Below, in pieces: positions 26,520 to 36,241 of a stretch of 64,000 bases of DNA (positions are counted from its first letter, which is position 1; every line of letters starts with the position of its first letter). Below the pieces are notes generated by a model. It was not told the origin of the DNA, did not search any database, and was given only the letters and a program-made list of their open reading frames with translations. The position numbers and the translations under genes were made by a program. The DNA comes from Sedimenticola sp. (GTDB lineage: Bacteria > Pseudomonadota > Gammaproteobacteria > Chromatiales > Chromatiaceae), in contig JALXAM010000047.1 of the NCBI GenBank assembly GCA_026992075.1, positions 62,001 to 126,000 of the forward strand, written 5' to 3'.

Positions 26520-27710
26520 ATGGCCATCCGGCAACCGGACCTGGAACAGGAAGCCTTTCCCGCAAAGGGATCCCCGCTGGCGGCCCGGGTGCGGCTGGAA
26601 GCGGACCCCGAAGAGGGCTGGCGGCTGTACTGCAGCGGCTCGTGGCTCGCCGAGCGGCTGGATGCCGCCGTGGCCACCCTGAAGCAGGTCGCCGGCAGGC
26701 TGCGCGACACCCGCGTCGTCTGGGACTTCTCGGCGGTGAGCCAGATGGATTCCGCCGGCATGATGCTTCATCTCCACTACCGCCGGCGGCTGGAGCAGCA
26801 GGGCTGCCGGCAGGAGTTTCTCGGCCGCAGTCAGGAGCAGCAGGAGCTGGAAGCACTGCTGCTGCGCTATCTTCCCGGAGAACGCGGCCGCCGGCGCTCC
26901 ATTGCCCAGCGCCTGCTCGCCCCACTGGCAGCGCTGGGACGCACCGTGCTCCAGGGACTGCGCGACTGGCGGGCCTTTCTCGCCTTCCTGGGCGAGAACG
27001 CGGTGGTGCTGGCCCAGTCCCTGCTGCATCCCCTCTCCCTGCGCTTCGACGCCATCGCCAAGAACATCGAGGATGCCGGGGTGCGCGCCCTGCCCATCAT
27101 CACCCTCACCAGCTTCCTCATCGGCGTGGTGATCGCCTACCAGGGAGCGGTGCAGCTGCAGAAGTTCGGCGCCAACATCTTCATCGTGGACATGATCGGC
27201 ATCTCGGTGACCCGCGAGCTGGCGCCCCTGATCACCGCCATCGTGGTGGCCGGCCGCACCGGCTCCTCCTACACCGCCCAGCTCGGAGTGATGAAGATCA
27301 CCGAGGAGATCGACGCCATGAAGGTGATGGGCTTCGATCCCCAGCGTTTCCTGGTGCTGCCGCGCATCCTGGCGCTGATGATCGCCCTGCCGCTGATGAT
27401 CTTCTTCGCCGACCTGGTGGGCATCTTCGGCGGCATGGTGGTGGCCCACCTGCACCTCAACCTCTCCTGGAGCGAGTTCATCCACCGCCTGCAGAACGTG
27501 GTGGCGGTGAAGCATTTCTGGATCGGCATCTTCAAGGGCCCCTTCTTCGCCTGGCTCATCGCCGTGGTGGGCTGTTTCCGCGGCCTGCAGGTCTCCCGCG
27601 ACACCGAGAGCATCGGCTACTACACCACCGTGAGCGTGGTGAACAGCATCTTCCTGGTGATCGCCTGCGACGCCCTCTTCTCGGTGGTGTTCACGGAGCT
27701 GGGCATATGA
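26520..27710 (+). CDS. MlaE-type ABC permease with fused N-terminal STAS domain
   Basis: A 396-residue protein. Residues about 20-120 form a STAS domain (WDFSAVSQMDSAGMMLHLHY). The rest is an MlaE/YrbE permease: VRALPIITLTSFLIGVVIAY, GISVTRELAPLITAIVVAGR, GSSYTAQLGVMKITEEIDAM and five or so helices. It forms an MCE lipid transporter with the next three genes. In the classic Mla system the STAS protein (MlaB) is separate; here it is fused to the permease. The ATG at 26520 follows AGAGGAG. Confidence 0.9.
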   Translation: MAIRQPDLEQEAFPAKGSPLAARVRLEADPEEGWRLYCSGSWLAERLDAAVATLKQVAGRLRDTRVVWDFSAVSQMDSAGMMLHLHYRRRLEQQGCRQEFLGRSQEQQELEALLLRYLPGERGRRRSIAQRLLAPLAALGRTVLQGLRDWRAFLAFLGENAVVLAQSLLHPLSLRFDAIAKNIEDAGVRALPIITLTSFLIGVVIAYQGAVQLQKFGANIFIVDMIGISVTRELAPLITAIVVAGRTGSSYTAQLGVMKITEEIDAMKVMGFDPQRFLVLPRILALMIALPLMIFFADLVGIFGGMVVAHLHLNLSWSEFIHRLQNVVAVKHFWIGIFKGPFFAWLIAVVGCFRGLQVSRDTESIGYYTTVSVVNSIFLVIACDALFSVVFTELGI

Positions 27711-28492
27711 GCAGCGAAACGGCAGCCCCGACGGAGGTGATCCGGGTAAGAGAGGTGGTCACCCGTTTCGGCGACAACCTGGTGCACGACCGGGTGAGCC
27801 TGAGCGTGCGCCAGGGAGAGATCTACGGCCTCATGGGCGGCAGCGGCTCGGGCAAGTCCACCCTATTGCGGGAGATGATCCTGCTGTTGCGCCCGCAGTC
27901 GGGCAGCATCCGGGTGCTGGGCAAAGAGCTGGATCGCATCGGCCGCGCCGAGGCCGCCTGGCTGCGGCGCCAGTGGGGGGTGCTGTTCCAGTCCGGCGCC
28001 CTTTATTCCTCGCTCACGGTGGCGGAAAATGTGGCCATGAAGCTGCGCGAATACACCCGCCTGCCCGCCGCCGTCATCGACGAGATCGTGCGCATGAAGA
28101 TCCGCATGGTGGGGCTTCCCGACCACGCCGCCGACCTCTACCCGGCGGAGCTGAGCGGCGGCATGGTGAAGCGCGCCTCGCTGGCGCGGGCCCTGGCCAT
28201 GGACCCGCGCCTGCTGTTCCTGGACGAGCCCACCTCCGGCCTGGATCCCATCGGCGCCGAGGCCTTCGACCGGCTCATCCTCGAGCTGCGCGACATGCTG
28301 GGGCTGACGGTGGTGATGGTGACCCACGACCTGGACTCCATCTGGACCATCGTGGACCGCTTCGCCGTGCTGGGCGACCACCGGGTGATCGCCGAGGGCA
28401 CCCTGGAGGAGGTGATCCACCAGCCCCACTCCATCATCCGCCAGTTCTTCTGGGGGGCGCGCGGCCGCCTGAGGAGCGCCCATGGGCAGTAA
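27707..28492 (+). CDS. MlaF-type ABC transporter ATPase
   Basis: A 261-residue ATPase with Walker A GGSGSGKSTLL, Q-loop LFQSGALYSSLTV (the MlaF-type), signature LSGGMVKRASLARALAM, Walker B LLFLDEPTSGLDP and switch His in VTHDLDS. It powers the MCE lipid transporter at the inner membrane. It overlaps the permease gene by four bases (ATGA) and the MCE gene by 11. Confidence 0.92.
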   Translation: MSSETAAPTEVIRVREVVTRFGDNLVHDRVSLSVRQGEIYGLMGGSGSGKSTLLREMILLLRPQSGSIRVLGKELDRIGRAEAAWLRRQWGVLFQSGALYSSLTVAENVAMKLREYTRLPAAVIDEIVRMKIRMVGLPDHAADLYPAELSGGMVKRASLARALAMDPRLLFLDEPTSGLDPIGAEAFDRLILELRDMLGLTVVMVTHDLDSIWTIVDRFAVLGDHRVIAEGTLEEVIHQPHSIIRQFFWGARGRLRSAHGQ

Positions 28493-29390
28493 CGCCAACT
28501 ATGTGCTGGTGGGCCTCTTCGTGCTGCTGTTCACCGCCGGCCTGCTGGGATTCGCCTACTGGCTGGCCAGGCATGGCGGACAGGAGGAGTACGACTACTA
28601 CCAGGTGTTCATGAAGGAGTCGGTGGCGGGGCTGAGCACCGACGCCTCGGTGAAGTACCGCGGTGTGGAGGTGGGCACCGTCTCCGAGATGGGACTGGCC
28701 CCTGACAATCCGGAGCAGGTGCGGCTGGTGCTCAAGATCAAGCGGGGCACCCCGGTGAAGGCCGACACCACCGCCACCCTCAAGTTCTACGGCATCACCG
28801 GCCTGGCCTACATCGAGCTCCAGGGGAGCCGTCCCGATGCGCCGAGGCTGCGTGCCGAGCCGGGGAAACTGCCGGTGATCCCCTCCTCGCCCTCCACCTT
28901 CACCCGGCTGGACGTGGCTCTGAGCGAACTGGCGGAGAAGTCGGGCGACGCCCTGGACCGCATCGGTCGGCTCCTGAGCGACGACAACCTGCAGAATGTG
29001 GCCACCCTGCTGAAGGACACCAGGGACATGATGCACGGGGTACGCCGACTGGCCGAGGGCATCGACGAACAGCTGGACGACCTGCACCGGCTCATCGAGC
29101 AGGGGATCCAGATGGAACAGGACGTATCGGAGAGCTTCGACCAGGTGACCCGCGCCTCCATCAACGTGGAGAGCCTGGCCCGCTCCCTGCAGGGCACCTA
29201 TGTGACCCTGGGCCGGCGGGCCACCGATCTGGTGGATCAAAGCTCGGAGATGGCCCAGTCTCTCTACCAGGAGGTGGGACAGTTGTTGCAGGAGCTGCAG
29301 GCTGCCGTGGAGGAGCTGCGCAACAGCCCGGGTGATCTTCTCTTCAGCCGCAGCGAGCCCCGCCCCGGGCCCGGGGAGCAGGCACCATGA
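28482..29390 (+). CDS. MlaD/MCE domain substrate-binding protein
   Basis: A 302-residue protein with one N-terminal membrane helix (YVLVGLFVLLFTAGLLGFAY), then a single MCE domain (GLSTDASVKYRGVEVGTV, FYGITGLAYIELQGS) and a long helical tail to the end, likely a coiled coil of the MCE hexamer. It is longer than E. coli MlaD (about 180 residues) because of that tail. It should span or reach into the periplasm to pass phospholipids. Confidence 0.9.
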   Translation: MGSNANYVLVGLFVLLFTAGLLGFAYWLARHGGQEEYDYYQVFMKESVAGLSTDASVKYRGVEVGTVSEMGLAPDNPEQVRLVLKIKRGTPVKADTTATLKFYGITGLAYIELQGSRPDAPRLRAEPGKLPVIPSSPSTFTRLDVALSELAEKSGDALDRIGRLLSDDNLQNVATLLKDTRDMMHGVRRLAEGIDEQLDDLHRLIEQGIQMEQDVSESFDQVTRASINVESLARSLQGTYVTLGRRATDLVDQSSEMAQSLYQEVGQLLQELQAAVEELRNSPGDLLFSRSEPRPGPGEQAP

Positions 29391-29989
29391 AACGGCTCGC
29401 GCTCCTTCTGCTGGCCTCCCTGCTGCTCGCCGGCTGCGCCACCCGCGAGCTGCCGGCACCCTATCTCTACACCCTGCGGCCCATGACCCTGGATGGGCCG
29501 CGGCAGAAAGCAGCCGAAACAGGTCCCATCCTGAAACTGGCCTCCCTGCGCGGCACCCGCCCCTACGCCGGCACCAGGATGCTCTACACCGAAAGCGGCA
29601 TCGACCGCAACGCCTTCGCCTTCAGCCGCTGGAGCGACTCGCCCGTCCGCCTGTTGCAGATGGTGCTGCTGGAACAGCTGAACCAGTGCGGCCTGTTCCG
29701 GGCAGTGGTCCCCCCCGGCTCCACCCTGCGCAGCGATCTCTCGCTGGAGGGCACCCTGCTCGATTTCAGCCTGCACCTGGAAGGGGACAAGCCCAGAGGG
29801 GTGGTGGAGACCCGCTTCCTGCTGGCCGACAGCCGCAGCCGCAAGGTGCTGGCCGGCCGCCGGTTCCGTGCCGAGATCCCGGTGGAAAAGGCCGACGCCC
29901 GCCACGCCGCCATGGCCCTGGACCGCGCCGCGCGGCAGGTGGCCGGAGAACTCTCGGCCTGGCTGGCGCAACAGCTGCAGCGGCACTGA
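29387..29989 (+). CDS. ABC-type transport auxiliary lipoprotein (PqiC/DUF330-like)
   Basis: A 200-residue lipoprotein with lipobox LLLAGC, then the auxiliary-component fold: YLYTLRP, YTESGIDRNAFAFSRWSDSP and LSLEGTLLDFSLHLEGDKPR. Such proteins serve MCE transporters in place of MlaA/MlaC, probably at the outer membrane. It overlaps the MCE gene by four bases and ends the four-gene operon. Confidence 0.85.
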   Translation: MKRLALLLLASLLLAGCATRELPAPYLYTLRPMTLDGPRQKAAETGPILKLASLRGTRPYAGTRMLYTESGIDRNAFAFSRWSDSPVRLLQMVLLEQLNQCGLFRAVVPPGSTLRSDLSLEGTLLDFSLHLEGDKPRGVVETRFLLADSRSRKVLAGRRFRAEIPVEKADARHAAMALDRAARQVAGELSAWLAQQLQRH

Positions 29990-30030
29990 CAGAACCGCAT
30001 ACCCTGGATCCCTGCCCAAAGCCGGCGCCT

Positions 30031-30211
30031 GTAGGTCGGGCTTCAGCCCGACAACTGCAACGCTTTCGCGGCGCCGCCGCCCCGGTGTTCGTAGCGGGAA
30101 CGCCGTGAATACATCCCTGTAGGCTCCGCGTCGGCATCCATGCCTCCGAGGTCCCGCTACGAACACCGGGCCGTCGGCTTTCAGGCGAAGTGGAGTTGTC
30201 GGACTGAAGCC
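30031..30211 (-). repeat. family E nested palindrome (MITE-like), copy 1
   Basis: The ends are GTAGGTCGGGCTTCAGCCCGAC (30031-30052) and a decayed match near 30195-30211. Inside are perfect 19-base arms CCCGGTGTTCGTAGCGGGA (30081-30099) and its complement (30152-30170), around a core that on the minus strand reads GCCTACAGGGATGTATTCA. The same core is at 45.5 and 63.7 kb. It separates the MCE operon from the convergent regulator gene. Confidence 0.8.
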
Positions 30212-30223
30212 GCGCCGTTCCGG

Positions 30224-30949
30224 TCAGGACCTCTGACGCAGGAGCTGACGCACCCGCGGCAGGTGCCGGCGGCTCACCTCCACGCAATCCTTCACCCCTT
30301 CCAAGATGACGCAGGCGCCGCCGTCGGCGCGCCGCTCCAGCCCCCGCACCCGGTTGGCCACCACCAGGGCGTTGCGATGCACCCGCAGCACCCGTTCCCC
30401 CAGCCGTTTCTCCAAGGACTTGAGCGACTCCTCGATGAGCGCCTCACCCCCCTGGTGGCGCACCGCCACATACTTGCTCTCGGCCCGGAAATAGAAAATC
30501 TCGGACAGAGGGATGTGCTCCAGCCCGCCCCGGTAGCGCACCGTCACACCGGGCTCCTCGGCCGGCGACGCCTGTTCCACCAGGGGCCGGGTGGGCCGGG
30601 TCACCTTCTCCAGCGTCGCCTTCAGCTTCTCCGGCCGCACCGGCTTGAGCAGATAGCCCGCCCCGTTGGCCTCGAAGGCGGGCAGCGCGTGGTCGGCATA
30701 GGCGGTGGTAAAGACCACTGCCGGCGGCACCGGCATGGCGGCGATGCGGCGCGCCGCCTCCAGTCCATCCATGCCCGGCATGCGGATGTCCATCAGCACC
30801 AGGTCCACCTGCCCCTGCCGGCACCGCGCCACCGCCTCCTCGCCGTTGGCCGCCTCCCCCGCCAGCTCGTAGGGCGCGCCCAGCTGGCCCACCAGGCCGG
30901 CGAGATAAGCCCGGGCCGGCGCCTCGTCGTCCACCACCAGGATCTTCAT
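30224..30949 (-). CDS. algR: AlgR-type LytTR response regulator
   Basis: A 241-residue regulator: receiver with DDEAPAR, phospho-Asp in DLVLMDIRMPGMDG and Lys in GYLLKPVRPEKL; then a LytTR DNA-binding domain (IFYFRAESKYVAVRH, SLKSLEKRLGERVLRVHRNA). AlgR controls alginate, type IV pili and other surface traits in pseudomonads. It overlaps the kinase gene by four bases. Together with pilSR this gives two pilus-related regulatory pairs in the window. Confidence 0.9.
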   Translation of the reverse strand: MKILVVDDEAPARAYLAGLVGQLGAPYELAGEAANGEEAVARCRQGQVDLVLMDIRMPGMDGLEAARRIAAMPVPPAVVFTTAYADHALPAFEANGAGYLLKPVRPEKLKATLEKVTRPTRPLVEQASPAEEPGVTVRYRGGLEHIPLSEIFYFRAESKYVAVRHQGGEALIEESLKSLEKRLGERVLRVHRNALVVANRVRGLERRADGGACVILEGVKDCVEVSRRHLPRVRQLLRQRS

Positions 30950-31983
30950 CGCTTCGTCTCCTCCACCGGCAACCAGATGCGCACCTGGTACCGGCCATCC
31001 ACCATGCCGGTGCCCAGCCCGGCCGCCTCTCCGAACAGCGCCTGCAGCCGCTGGCGGATGTTCTCCAGCGCCATGCGGTTGCCGCGACGATGTACCTTCT
31101 CTCCGCCCGGCGGCAGGGTGTTGCTCACCGCCAGCTGCAGCCGGCCCTTCCGGCAGCTGCCGAACAGAGTCACCTCTCCCCCCTCCGGCGCCGGCTCCAC
31201 CCCGTGGTAGACGGCGTTCTCCACCAGCGGCTGCAGCAGCAGGCGGGGCAGCCGCGCCGACAGGGGAAGATCCTGCAATTCCCAGCGCACCCGCAGCCGC
31301 TCCCCCAGCCGCAACTGTTCCACCTCCAGGTACTGGCGCACCAGCGCCAGCTCCTCCTCCAGGGTGGACTGCTGCCCTTCGGCGGCCATGCCGGCGCGGA
31401 ACAGGTCGGAAAGGTCATGGAGCACCTGCTGCGCCCGCGCAGGATCGCTGGAGATGAGACTGATCACCGTGTTGAGACTGTTGAACAGAAAGTGGGGCCG
31501 GATGCGCGCCTGCAACGCCTGGTAACGGGCCTGGTTCTCCGCCAGCTCCCGCCGGCGCTGCTGATGCAGCTCGTAGAGATAGCGCAGCACCAGGGCCCCC
31601 AGGATGCCGCCGATGCCCAGGGTGCGGGCCAACAGCTCCCGGTGCTCCACCCCCGCCACCAGCTCCACCGGGAGCAGCCAGGCGGTGATCTCCGCCACCA
31701 CCGCGCAGACCGCCAGCACCAGCAGCCAGGCGACCAGTCCGGCCAGCCCATGACCCATGCCGCCCAGCCAGCGCCGCAGCAGGCAGATGAGCGCCGCCGA
31801 CACCAGCGCGATCCAGAGGATGTAGAGCGCGGTGAGACTGAAGCGGGACCAGAAAGCCGCCAGCTGGTCGATGGAGGCCAGGGTGACGATCACCGCCAGC
31901 ACCACGGCCCCCAGCACCACCGCCATCACCATGCGCACGCCGCAAAAGTCCGGCAGAAAGCTCTTCCACTCCTCCTGTGCCAT
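30946..31983 (-). CDS. algZ: AlgZ/FimS-type LytS-family sensor kinase
   Basis: A 345-residue kinase with four membrane helices in residues 20-135 and a His_kinase domain: ALQARIRPHFLFNSLNTVIS holds the phospho-His; LLLQPLVENAVYHGVEPAP is the ATP-binding N box. This is the FimS/AlgZ type paired with AlgR. It is divergent from argH across a 69-base gap, the same arrangement as in Pseudomonas (argH-algZ-algR). Confidence 0.9.
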   Translation of the reverse strand: MAQEEWKSFLPDFCGVRMVMAVVLGAVVLAVIVTLASIDQLAAFWSRFSLTALYILWIALVSAALICLLRRWLGGMGHGLAGLVAWLLVLAVCAVVAEITAWLLPVELVAGVEHRELLARTLGIGGILGALVLRYLYELHQQRRRELAENQARYQALQARIRPHFLFNSLNTVISLISSDPARAQQVLHDLSDLFRAGMAAEGQQSTLEEELALVRQYLEVEQLRLGERLRVRWELQDLPLSARLPRLLLQPLVENAVYHGVEPAPEGGEVTLFGSCRKGRLQLAVSNTLPPGGEKVHRRGNRMALENIRQRLQALFGEAAGLGTGMVDGRYQVRIWLPVEETKR

Positions 31984-32018
31984 AACCCCATGATAAACAA
32001 GGGCACATGGCCATGCAG

Positions 32019-32024
32019 TATAAT
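32019..32024 (+). promoter_or_regulatory. candidate -10 of argH
   Basis: An exact TATAAT lies 29 bases before the argH ATG in the argH-algZ divergent gap. The -35 is not clear. Confidence 0.45.
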
Positions 32025-32052
32025 CGCGCCATCATAACGAGGAGCCCATCAC

Positions 32053-33435
32053 ATGAGCGCAAAGAAACCCTGGGCCGGCCGCTTCAACCAGCCCACCAAC
32101 GCCTTCGTGGAGGCCTTCACCGCCTCGGTGGATTTCGACCGACGGCTGGCGCCCCAGGACATCCGCGGCTCCATCGCCCACGCCACCATGCTGGCGAGGC
32201 AGGGGATCCTCACGGAGGAAGAGCGGGACCGGATCGTCGAGGGACTGGAGGCGATCCTCGCGGAAATCGAGGCGGGCGACTTCGACTGGTCGGTGGCCCT
32301 CGAAGACGTCCACATGAACATCGAGGCGGCCCTCACCGCACGCATCGGCGAGGCGGGCAAGAAGCTCCACACCGGCCGCTCGCGCAACGACCAGGTAGCC
32401 ACCGACGTGCGCCTCTGGCTGCGCGAGGAGATCGAGGCCATCCAGGCCGAACTGCGTCGCCTGCAGCACGCCCTGCTCGACCTGGCCGAGCGCGAGGCCG
32501 AGACCATCCTGCCCGGCTTCACACACCTGCAGACCGCCCAGCCGGTCACCTTCGGCCACCACATGATGGCCTGGTTCGAGATGCTGGAGCGCGACCACGG
32601 CCGCCTGGCGGACTGCAAGTCGCGCATGAACCAGTGCCCCCTGGGCGCAGCCGCCCTGGCCGGCACCACCTTCCCCATCGACCGCGAGTTCACCGCCCGC
32701 GAGCTGGGCTTCGACGCCCCCTGCGCCAACTCCCTGGACGCGGTGAGCGACCGCGACTTCGCCATCGAGTTCAGCGCCGCCGCCGCCCTGCTGATGATGC
32801 ACCTGTCGCGCATGTCGGAAGAGCTGGTGATCTGGTCCTCGGCCCAGTTCGGCTTCATCACCCTTTCCGACGCCTTCTGCACCGGCTCCTCCATCATGCC
32901 GCAGAAGAAGAACCCCGACGTGCCCGAGCTGGTGCGGGGCAAGAGCGGCCGCGTCTTCGGCCATCTCATGGGCCTGCTCACGCTGATGAAGAGCCAGCCG
33001 CTGGCCTACAACAAGGACAACCAGGAGGACAAGGAGCCCCTCTTCGACACCGTGGACCAGCTGCGCGGCAGCCTCAAGGTGTTCGCCGACATGGTGCCCG
33101 AGATCCGGTGCAACCCGGAGGCCATGCGCCAGGCGGCCCTCAAGGGATTCGCCACCGCCACGGACCTGGCCGACTACCTGGTGCGCAAGGGAGTGCCCTT
33201 CCGTGATGCCCACGAGGTGGTGGGCAAGGCGGTGGCCCTCTGCGTGGAGCGGGAGATCGACCTGGCGGAACTCTCGCTGGAGGAGCTGCGCGCCTTCAGC
33301 GACGCCATCGACGAGGACGTCTTCGACTGTCTCACCCTGGAGGGCTCGGTGGCGGCCCGCGACCACTTCGGCGGCACCGCCCCCAGCCAGGTGCGCCAGG
33401 CCATCGCCCGCGCGCGGGAGCGTATCCAGGCATGA
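32053..33435 (+). CDS. argH: argininosuccinate lyase
   Basis: A 460-residue fumarase/aspartase-superfamily lyase. Signature [20 protein letters not shown], plus [14 protein letters not shown] and the catalytic His region [19 protein letters not shown]. It splits argininosuccinate to arginine and fumarate. A GAGGAG site lies about nine bases upstream of the ATG. It overlaps the next small gene by four bases. Confidence 0.97.
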   Translation: MSAKKPWAGRFNQPTNAFVEAFTASVDFDRRLAPQDIRGSIAHATMLARQGILTEEERDRIVEGLEAILAEIEAGDFDWSVALEDVHMNIEAALTARIGEAGKKLHTGRSRNDQVATDVRLWLREEIEAIQAELRRLQHALLDLAEREAETILPGFTHLQTAQPVTFGHHMMAWFEMLERDHGRLADCKSRMNQCPLGAAALAGTTFPIDREFTARELGFDAPCANSLDAVSDRDFAIEFSAAAALLMMHLSRMSEELVIWSSAQFGFITLSDAFCTGSSIMPQKKNPDVPELVRGKSGRVFGHLMGLLTLMKSQPLAYNKDNQEDKEPLFDTVDQLRGSLKVFADMVPEIRCNPEAMRQAALKGFATATDLADYLVRKGVPFRDAHEVVGKAVALCVEREIDLAELSLEELRAFSDAIDEDVFDCLTLEGSVAARDHFGGTAPSQVRQAIARARERIQA

Positions 33436-33812
33436 AGAACCGGGTGCGGGTGAGCACCACCTTCTCCTTTCGGGGCGAGACCTATCACCCCGAGCTGCTG
33501 CTCGACCTGGACGAGCTGCCCCCGGAAAGCCTGGAACCCGAAGCCCTCTACCCCATGCTGGCCAGCGCCAACGGCATCGACCCCTACTCTTACGAGTACG
33601 AGGTGCTCGAGGTCACCCCCCTGGAGTTCGACCAGCCCGAGGGGGTGGTGGCCGACCATCTCCACGACGGCCAACTGGATCTTGCCGGCCTCAAGCTGGC
33701 CCTGGCCGATGCACGACTGCGCAACCGGCTGGAAGAGATCGCCCGCAGGCACCTGGGGGTGGAAAAGCTGGAGGAAATGCCGGGACTGGAAACGGCCCTG
33801 CGGGCAACGTGA
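33432..33812 (+). CDS. hypothetical protein coupled to argH
   Basis: A 126-residue protein I do not recognise. It is acidic, with no signal or membrane segment: [20 protein letters not shown], then an acidic middle ([10 protein letters not shown]-like run) and a helical C-terminal third ([20 protein letters not shown]). It starts with an ATGA overlap with argH, so it is translationally coupled. The codon use looks like its neighbours, so I take it as a real gene. Confidence 0.65.
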   Translation: MKNRVRVSTTFSFRGETYHPELLLDLDELPPESLEPEALYPMLASANGIDPYSYEYEVLEVTPLEFDQPEGVVADHLHDGQLDLAGLKLALADARLRNRLEEIARRHLGVEKLEEMPGLETALRAT

Positions 33813-33836
33813 GAGGCGGGCCGGGAGTAGGGACGC

Positions 33837-34406
33837 TCAGCCCCAAAGGGTCCCGAGGGAAAACTCCACGGCCTCGAAAGGCGGCTGACGCACCGGTGCG
33901 TCGCCTCCCAGGCTCTCCAACAGCAGCCAACGTGGAAGATCGCCGGAGGAATCGAGCTGGTACACCTCCAGGGTTCTCAGGTCGGGATCCAGCAGCCAAA
34001 GGTGCTGAACGCCTTTGCGGGCATAGAGCGGCATCTTGAGCACCCGGTCCACCCGGGCGGTGGAGGGCGAGAGGATCTCGCAGACCCAATCCGGCGCCAG
34101 TTCGAACCAGGGCGTCTCCGGCAATTGCGGCATCCGTTCCCTGCGCCAGCCCGCCAGATCCGGCACCACCACATCCTCGCCGAAGTGCAGTTCGGGCTCG
34201 TCCAGTATCCACCAGCCCCCCGGTCCCTCACTGCCGAAATCGAAAGCGTTGCCGATGCGACCGCCCAAGACCGAATAGGCCCGCGCATGGCGGGGCGCGG
34301 GACGGGGATGGGTATGCAACTCGCCATTGAGAATCTCTCCCACCAGGTGTTCCGGCAGTTTCAGAAGATCCTCATAACGAGCTTCGCGTTTGGCGGTCTC
34401 GGGCAT
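33837..34406 (-). CDS. Uma2 family (DUF820) restriction-endonuclease-like protein, second copy
   Basis: A 189-residue Uma2 protein: ARYEDLLKLPEHLVGEILNG at the N-terminus, then VVPDLAGWRRERMP, WVCEILSPSTARVDR, and KMPLYARKGVQHLWLLDPD, giving the PD...E-x-L...K nuclease pattern. It diverges from the copy at 4965-5504, so it is not a recent duplicate. It converges on the argH operon. Role unknown. Confidence 0.8.
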   Translation of the reverse strand: MPETAKREARYEDLLKLPEHLVGEILNGELHTHPRPAPRHARAYSVLGGRIGNAFDFGSEGPGGWWILDEPELHFGEDVVVPDLAGWRRERMPQLPETPWFELAPDWVCEILSPSTARVDRVLKMPLYARKGVQHLWLLDPDLRTLEVYQLDSSGDLPRWLLLESLGGDAPVRQPPFEAVEFSLGTLWG

Positions 34407-34543
34407 GGCGTGGCTTGATTCTCAGGAATTTATAAAACCCGTTGTGGCTCGATTCTAGCAGAACGGCTACAACGGAATGGGGGCCGGCTATCGCCTTTTC
34501 CATACCCTCTTTTGCAAAGGGCAAGAGCTGACCACCTTCCCAT

Positions 34544-34570
34544 AAAAAAAGGCGCCCGAAGGCGCCTTTT
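34544..34570 (-). terminator. intrinsic terminator of the porin-glnK-amtB operon
   Basis: Read on the minus strand: AAAAGGCGCC, a TTCG tetraloop, GGCGCCTTTT and three more T residues, 24 bases after the amtB stop. The A-run on the other side means it could also stop plus-strand transcripts. Confidence 0.9.
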
Positions 34571-34593
34571 GCCTGGACAGGGTGTCAACCCGC

Positions 34594-35874
34594 TCAGAGG
34601 CCGGACCCCTTGGCACCGGTGAATTCGGGATAGGCTTCCATCCCGCACTCGGCCAGGTCCACGCCCTCGTACTCCTCTTCTTCGGAGACCCGCAGGCCCA
34701 TGATCACCTTGATGATCAGCCAGACCACGATGCTCACGCCGAAGACCCAGCCGAAGATGGTGGCTGCACCGATGAGCTGGCCGCTGAAGCTGGAGTCGCC
34801 GTTGGTCAGGGGCACCAGCATGAGGCCGAGGAAGCCACAGACGCCGTGCACCGAGATGGCACCCACGGGATCGTCGATCTTCATCTTGTCGAAGGCCAGG
34901 ATGCTGAACACCACCAGGGCGCCACCCGCTGCACCGAACAGGGTCGCCTGCAGCACCGAGGGGGTGGAGGGCTCGGCGGTGATCACCACCAGGCCGGCCA
35001 GGGCGCCGTTGAGCGCCATGGTGAGATCCGCCTTGCCGAAGAGGCTCTTGGCCACGATGAGGGCGGCCACCACGCCGGCTGCCGCGGCAGCGTTGGTGTT
35101 GACGAAGACCATGGCCACCGAATTGGCGTTGGCGATATCACCCAGCTTCAGCACGGAACCGCCGTTGAAGCCGAACCAGCCGAACCAGAGGATGAAGGTT
35201 CCCAGGGTGGCCAGGGGCAGGTTGGCACCCGGGATGGGGCGGATCTCGCCGTTGGGGCCATACTTGCCCTTGCGCGGGCCCAGCAGGAGCACGCCGGCCA
35301 GGGCGGCGGCGGCACCGGCCATGTGCACGATGCCGGAACCGGCGAAGTCGGAGAAGCCCAGATCACCCAGATTGTAGAGTCCGAAGACCGCGTTGCCGCC
35401 CCAGGTCCAGGAACCCTCCATGGGGTAGATGAATCCGGTCATCACCACCGCGAAGAGCAGGAAGCTCCACAGCTTCATCCGCTCGGCCACGGCGCCGGAG
35501 ACGATGGACATTGCGGTGGCCACGAACACCACCTGGAAGAAGAAGTCGGAGGCCGTGGAGTAGACGGAATCGCCATTGAAACCGTTTTCCGCCGACGCCT
35601 TGAGGGCATCCGCCACCAGGTTCTCACCGCCGGCGAGGCCGGAGAGCAGGTATTCGCCACCGTACATCAGGGCGTAGCCGGACACCATGTACATGATGCA
35701 GGAGATAGCGTACAGGGCCACGTTCTTGGTGAGGATCTCCACCGTGTTCTTGGCGCGCACCAGGCCCGCCTCCAGCATGGAGAAGCCGGCCGCCATCCAC
35801 ATCACCAGCGCTCCCATCACCAGGAAGTAGAAGGTGTCGATGGCGTATTGCAGTTCGAAAATCTGATTTTCCAT
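34594..35874 (-). CDS. amtB: ammonium transporter
   Basis: A 426-residue Amt protein with 11 membrane helices. The pore twin His residues lie in GSGIVHMAGAAAALAG and ISVHGVCGFLGLM. Further motifs are ERMKLWSFLLF, ILWFGWFGFNGGS and VNTNAAAAAGV. The C-terminal tail (GLRVSEEEEYEGVDLAECGMEA) is the segment that contacts GlnK. It has no obvious cleaved signal. It is the last gene of the operon. Confidence 0.95.
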   Translation of the reverse strand: MENQIFELQYAIDTFYFLVMGALVMWMAAGFSMLEAGLVRAKNTVEILTKNVALYAISCIMYMVSGYALMYGGEYLLSGLAGGENLVADALKASAENGFNGDSVYSTASDFFFQVVFVATAMSIVSGAVAERMKLWSFLLFAVVMTGFIYPMEGSWTWGGNAVFGLYNLGDLGFSDFAGSGIVHMAGAAAALAGVLLLGPRKGKYGPNGEIRPIPGANLPLATLGTFILWFGWFGFNGGSVLKLGDIANANSVAMVFVNTNAAAAAGVVAALIVAKSLFGKADLTMALNGALAGLVVITAEPSTPSVLQATLFGAAGGALVVFSILAFDKMKIDDPVGAISVHGVCGFLGLMLVPLTNGDSSFSGQLIGAATIFGWVFGVSIVVWLIIKVIMGLRVSEEEEYEGVDLAECGMEAYPEFTGAKGSGL

Positions 35875-35891
35875 CGGTCAGCTCCTCCTCG

Positions 35892-36233
<342 letters not shown>

Positions 36234-36241
36234 TCAGCTCC

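Noticed and set aside
30031-30211. Rho-independent terminator between the convergent MCE and algR genes
   Set aside because: The hairpin is long but lacks a T-run, and its core is shared with two other sites, so it is scored as a repeat.
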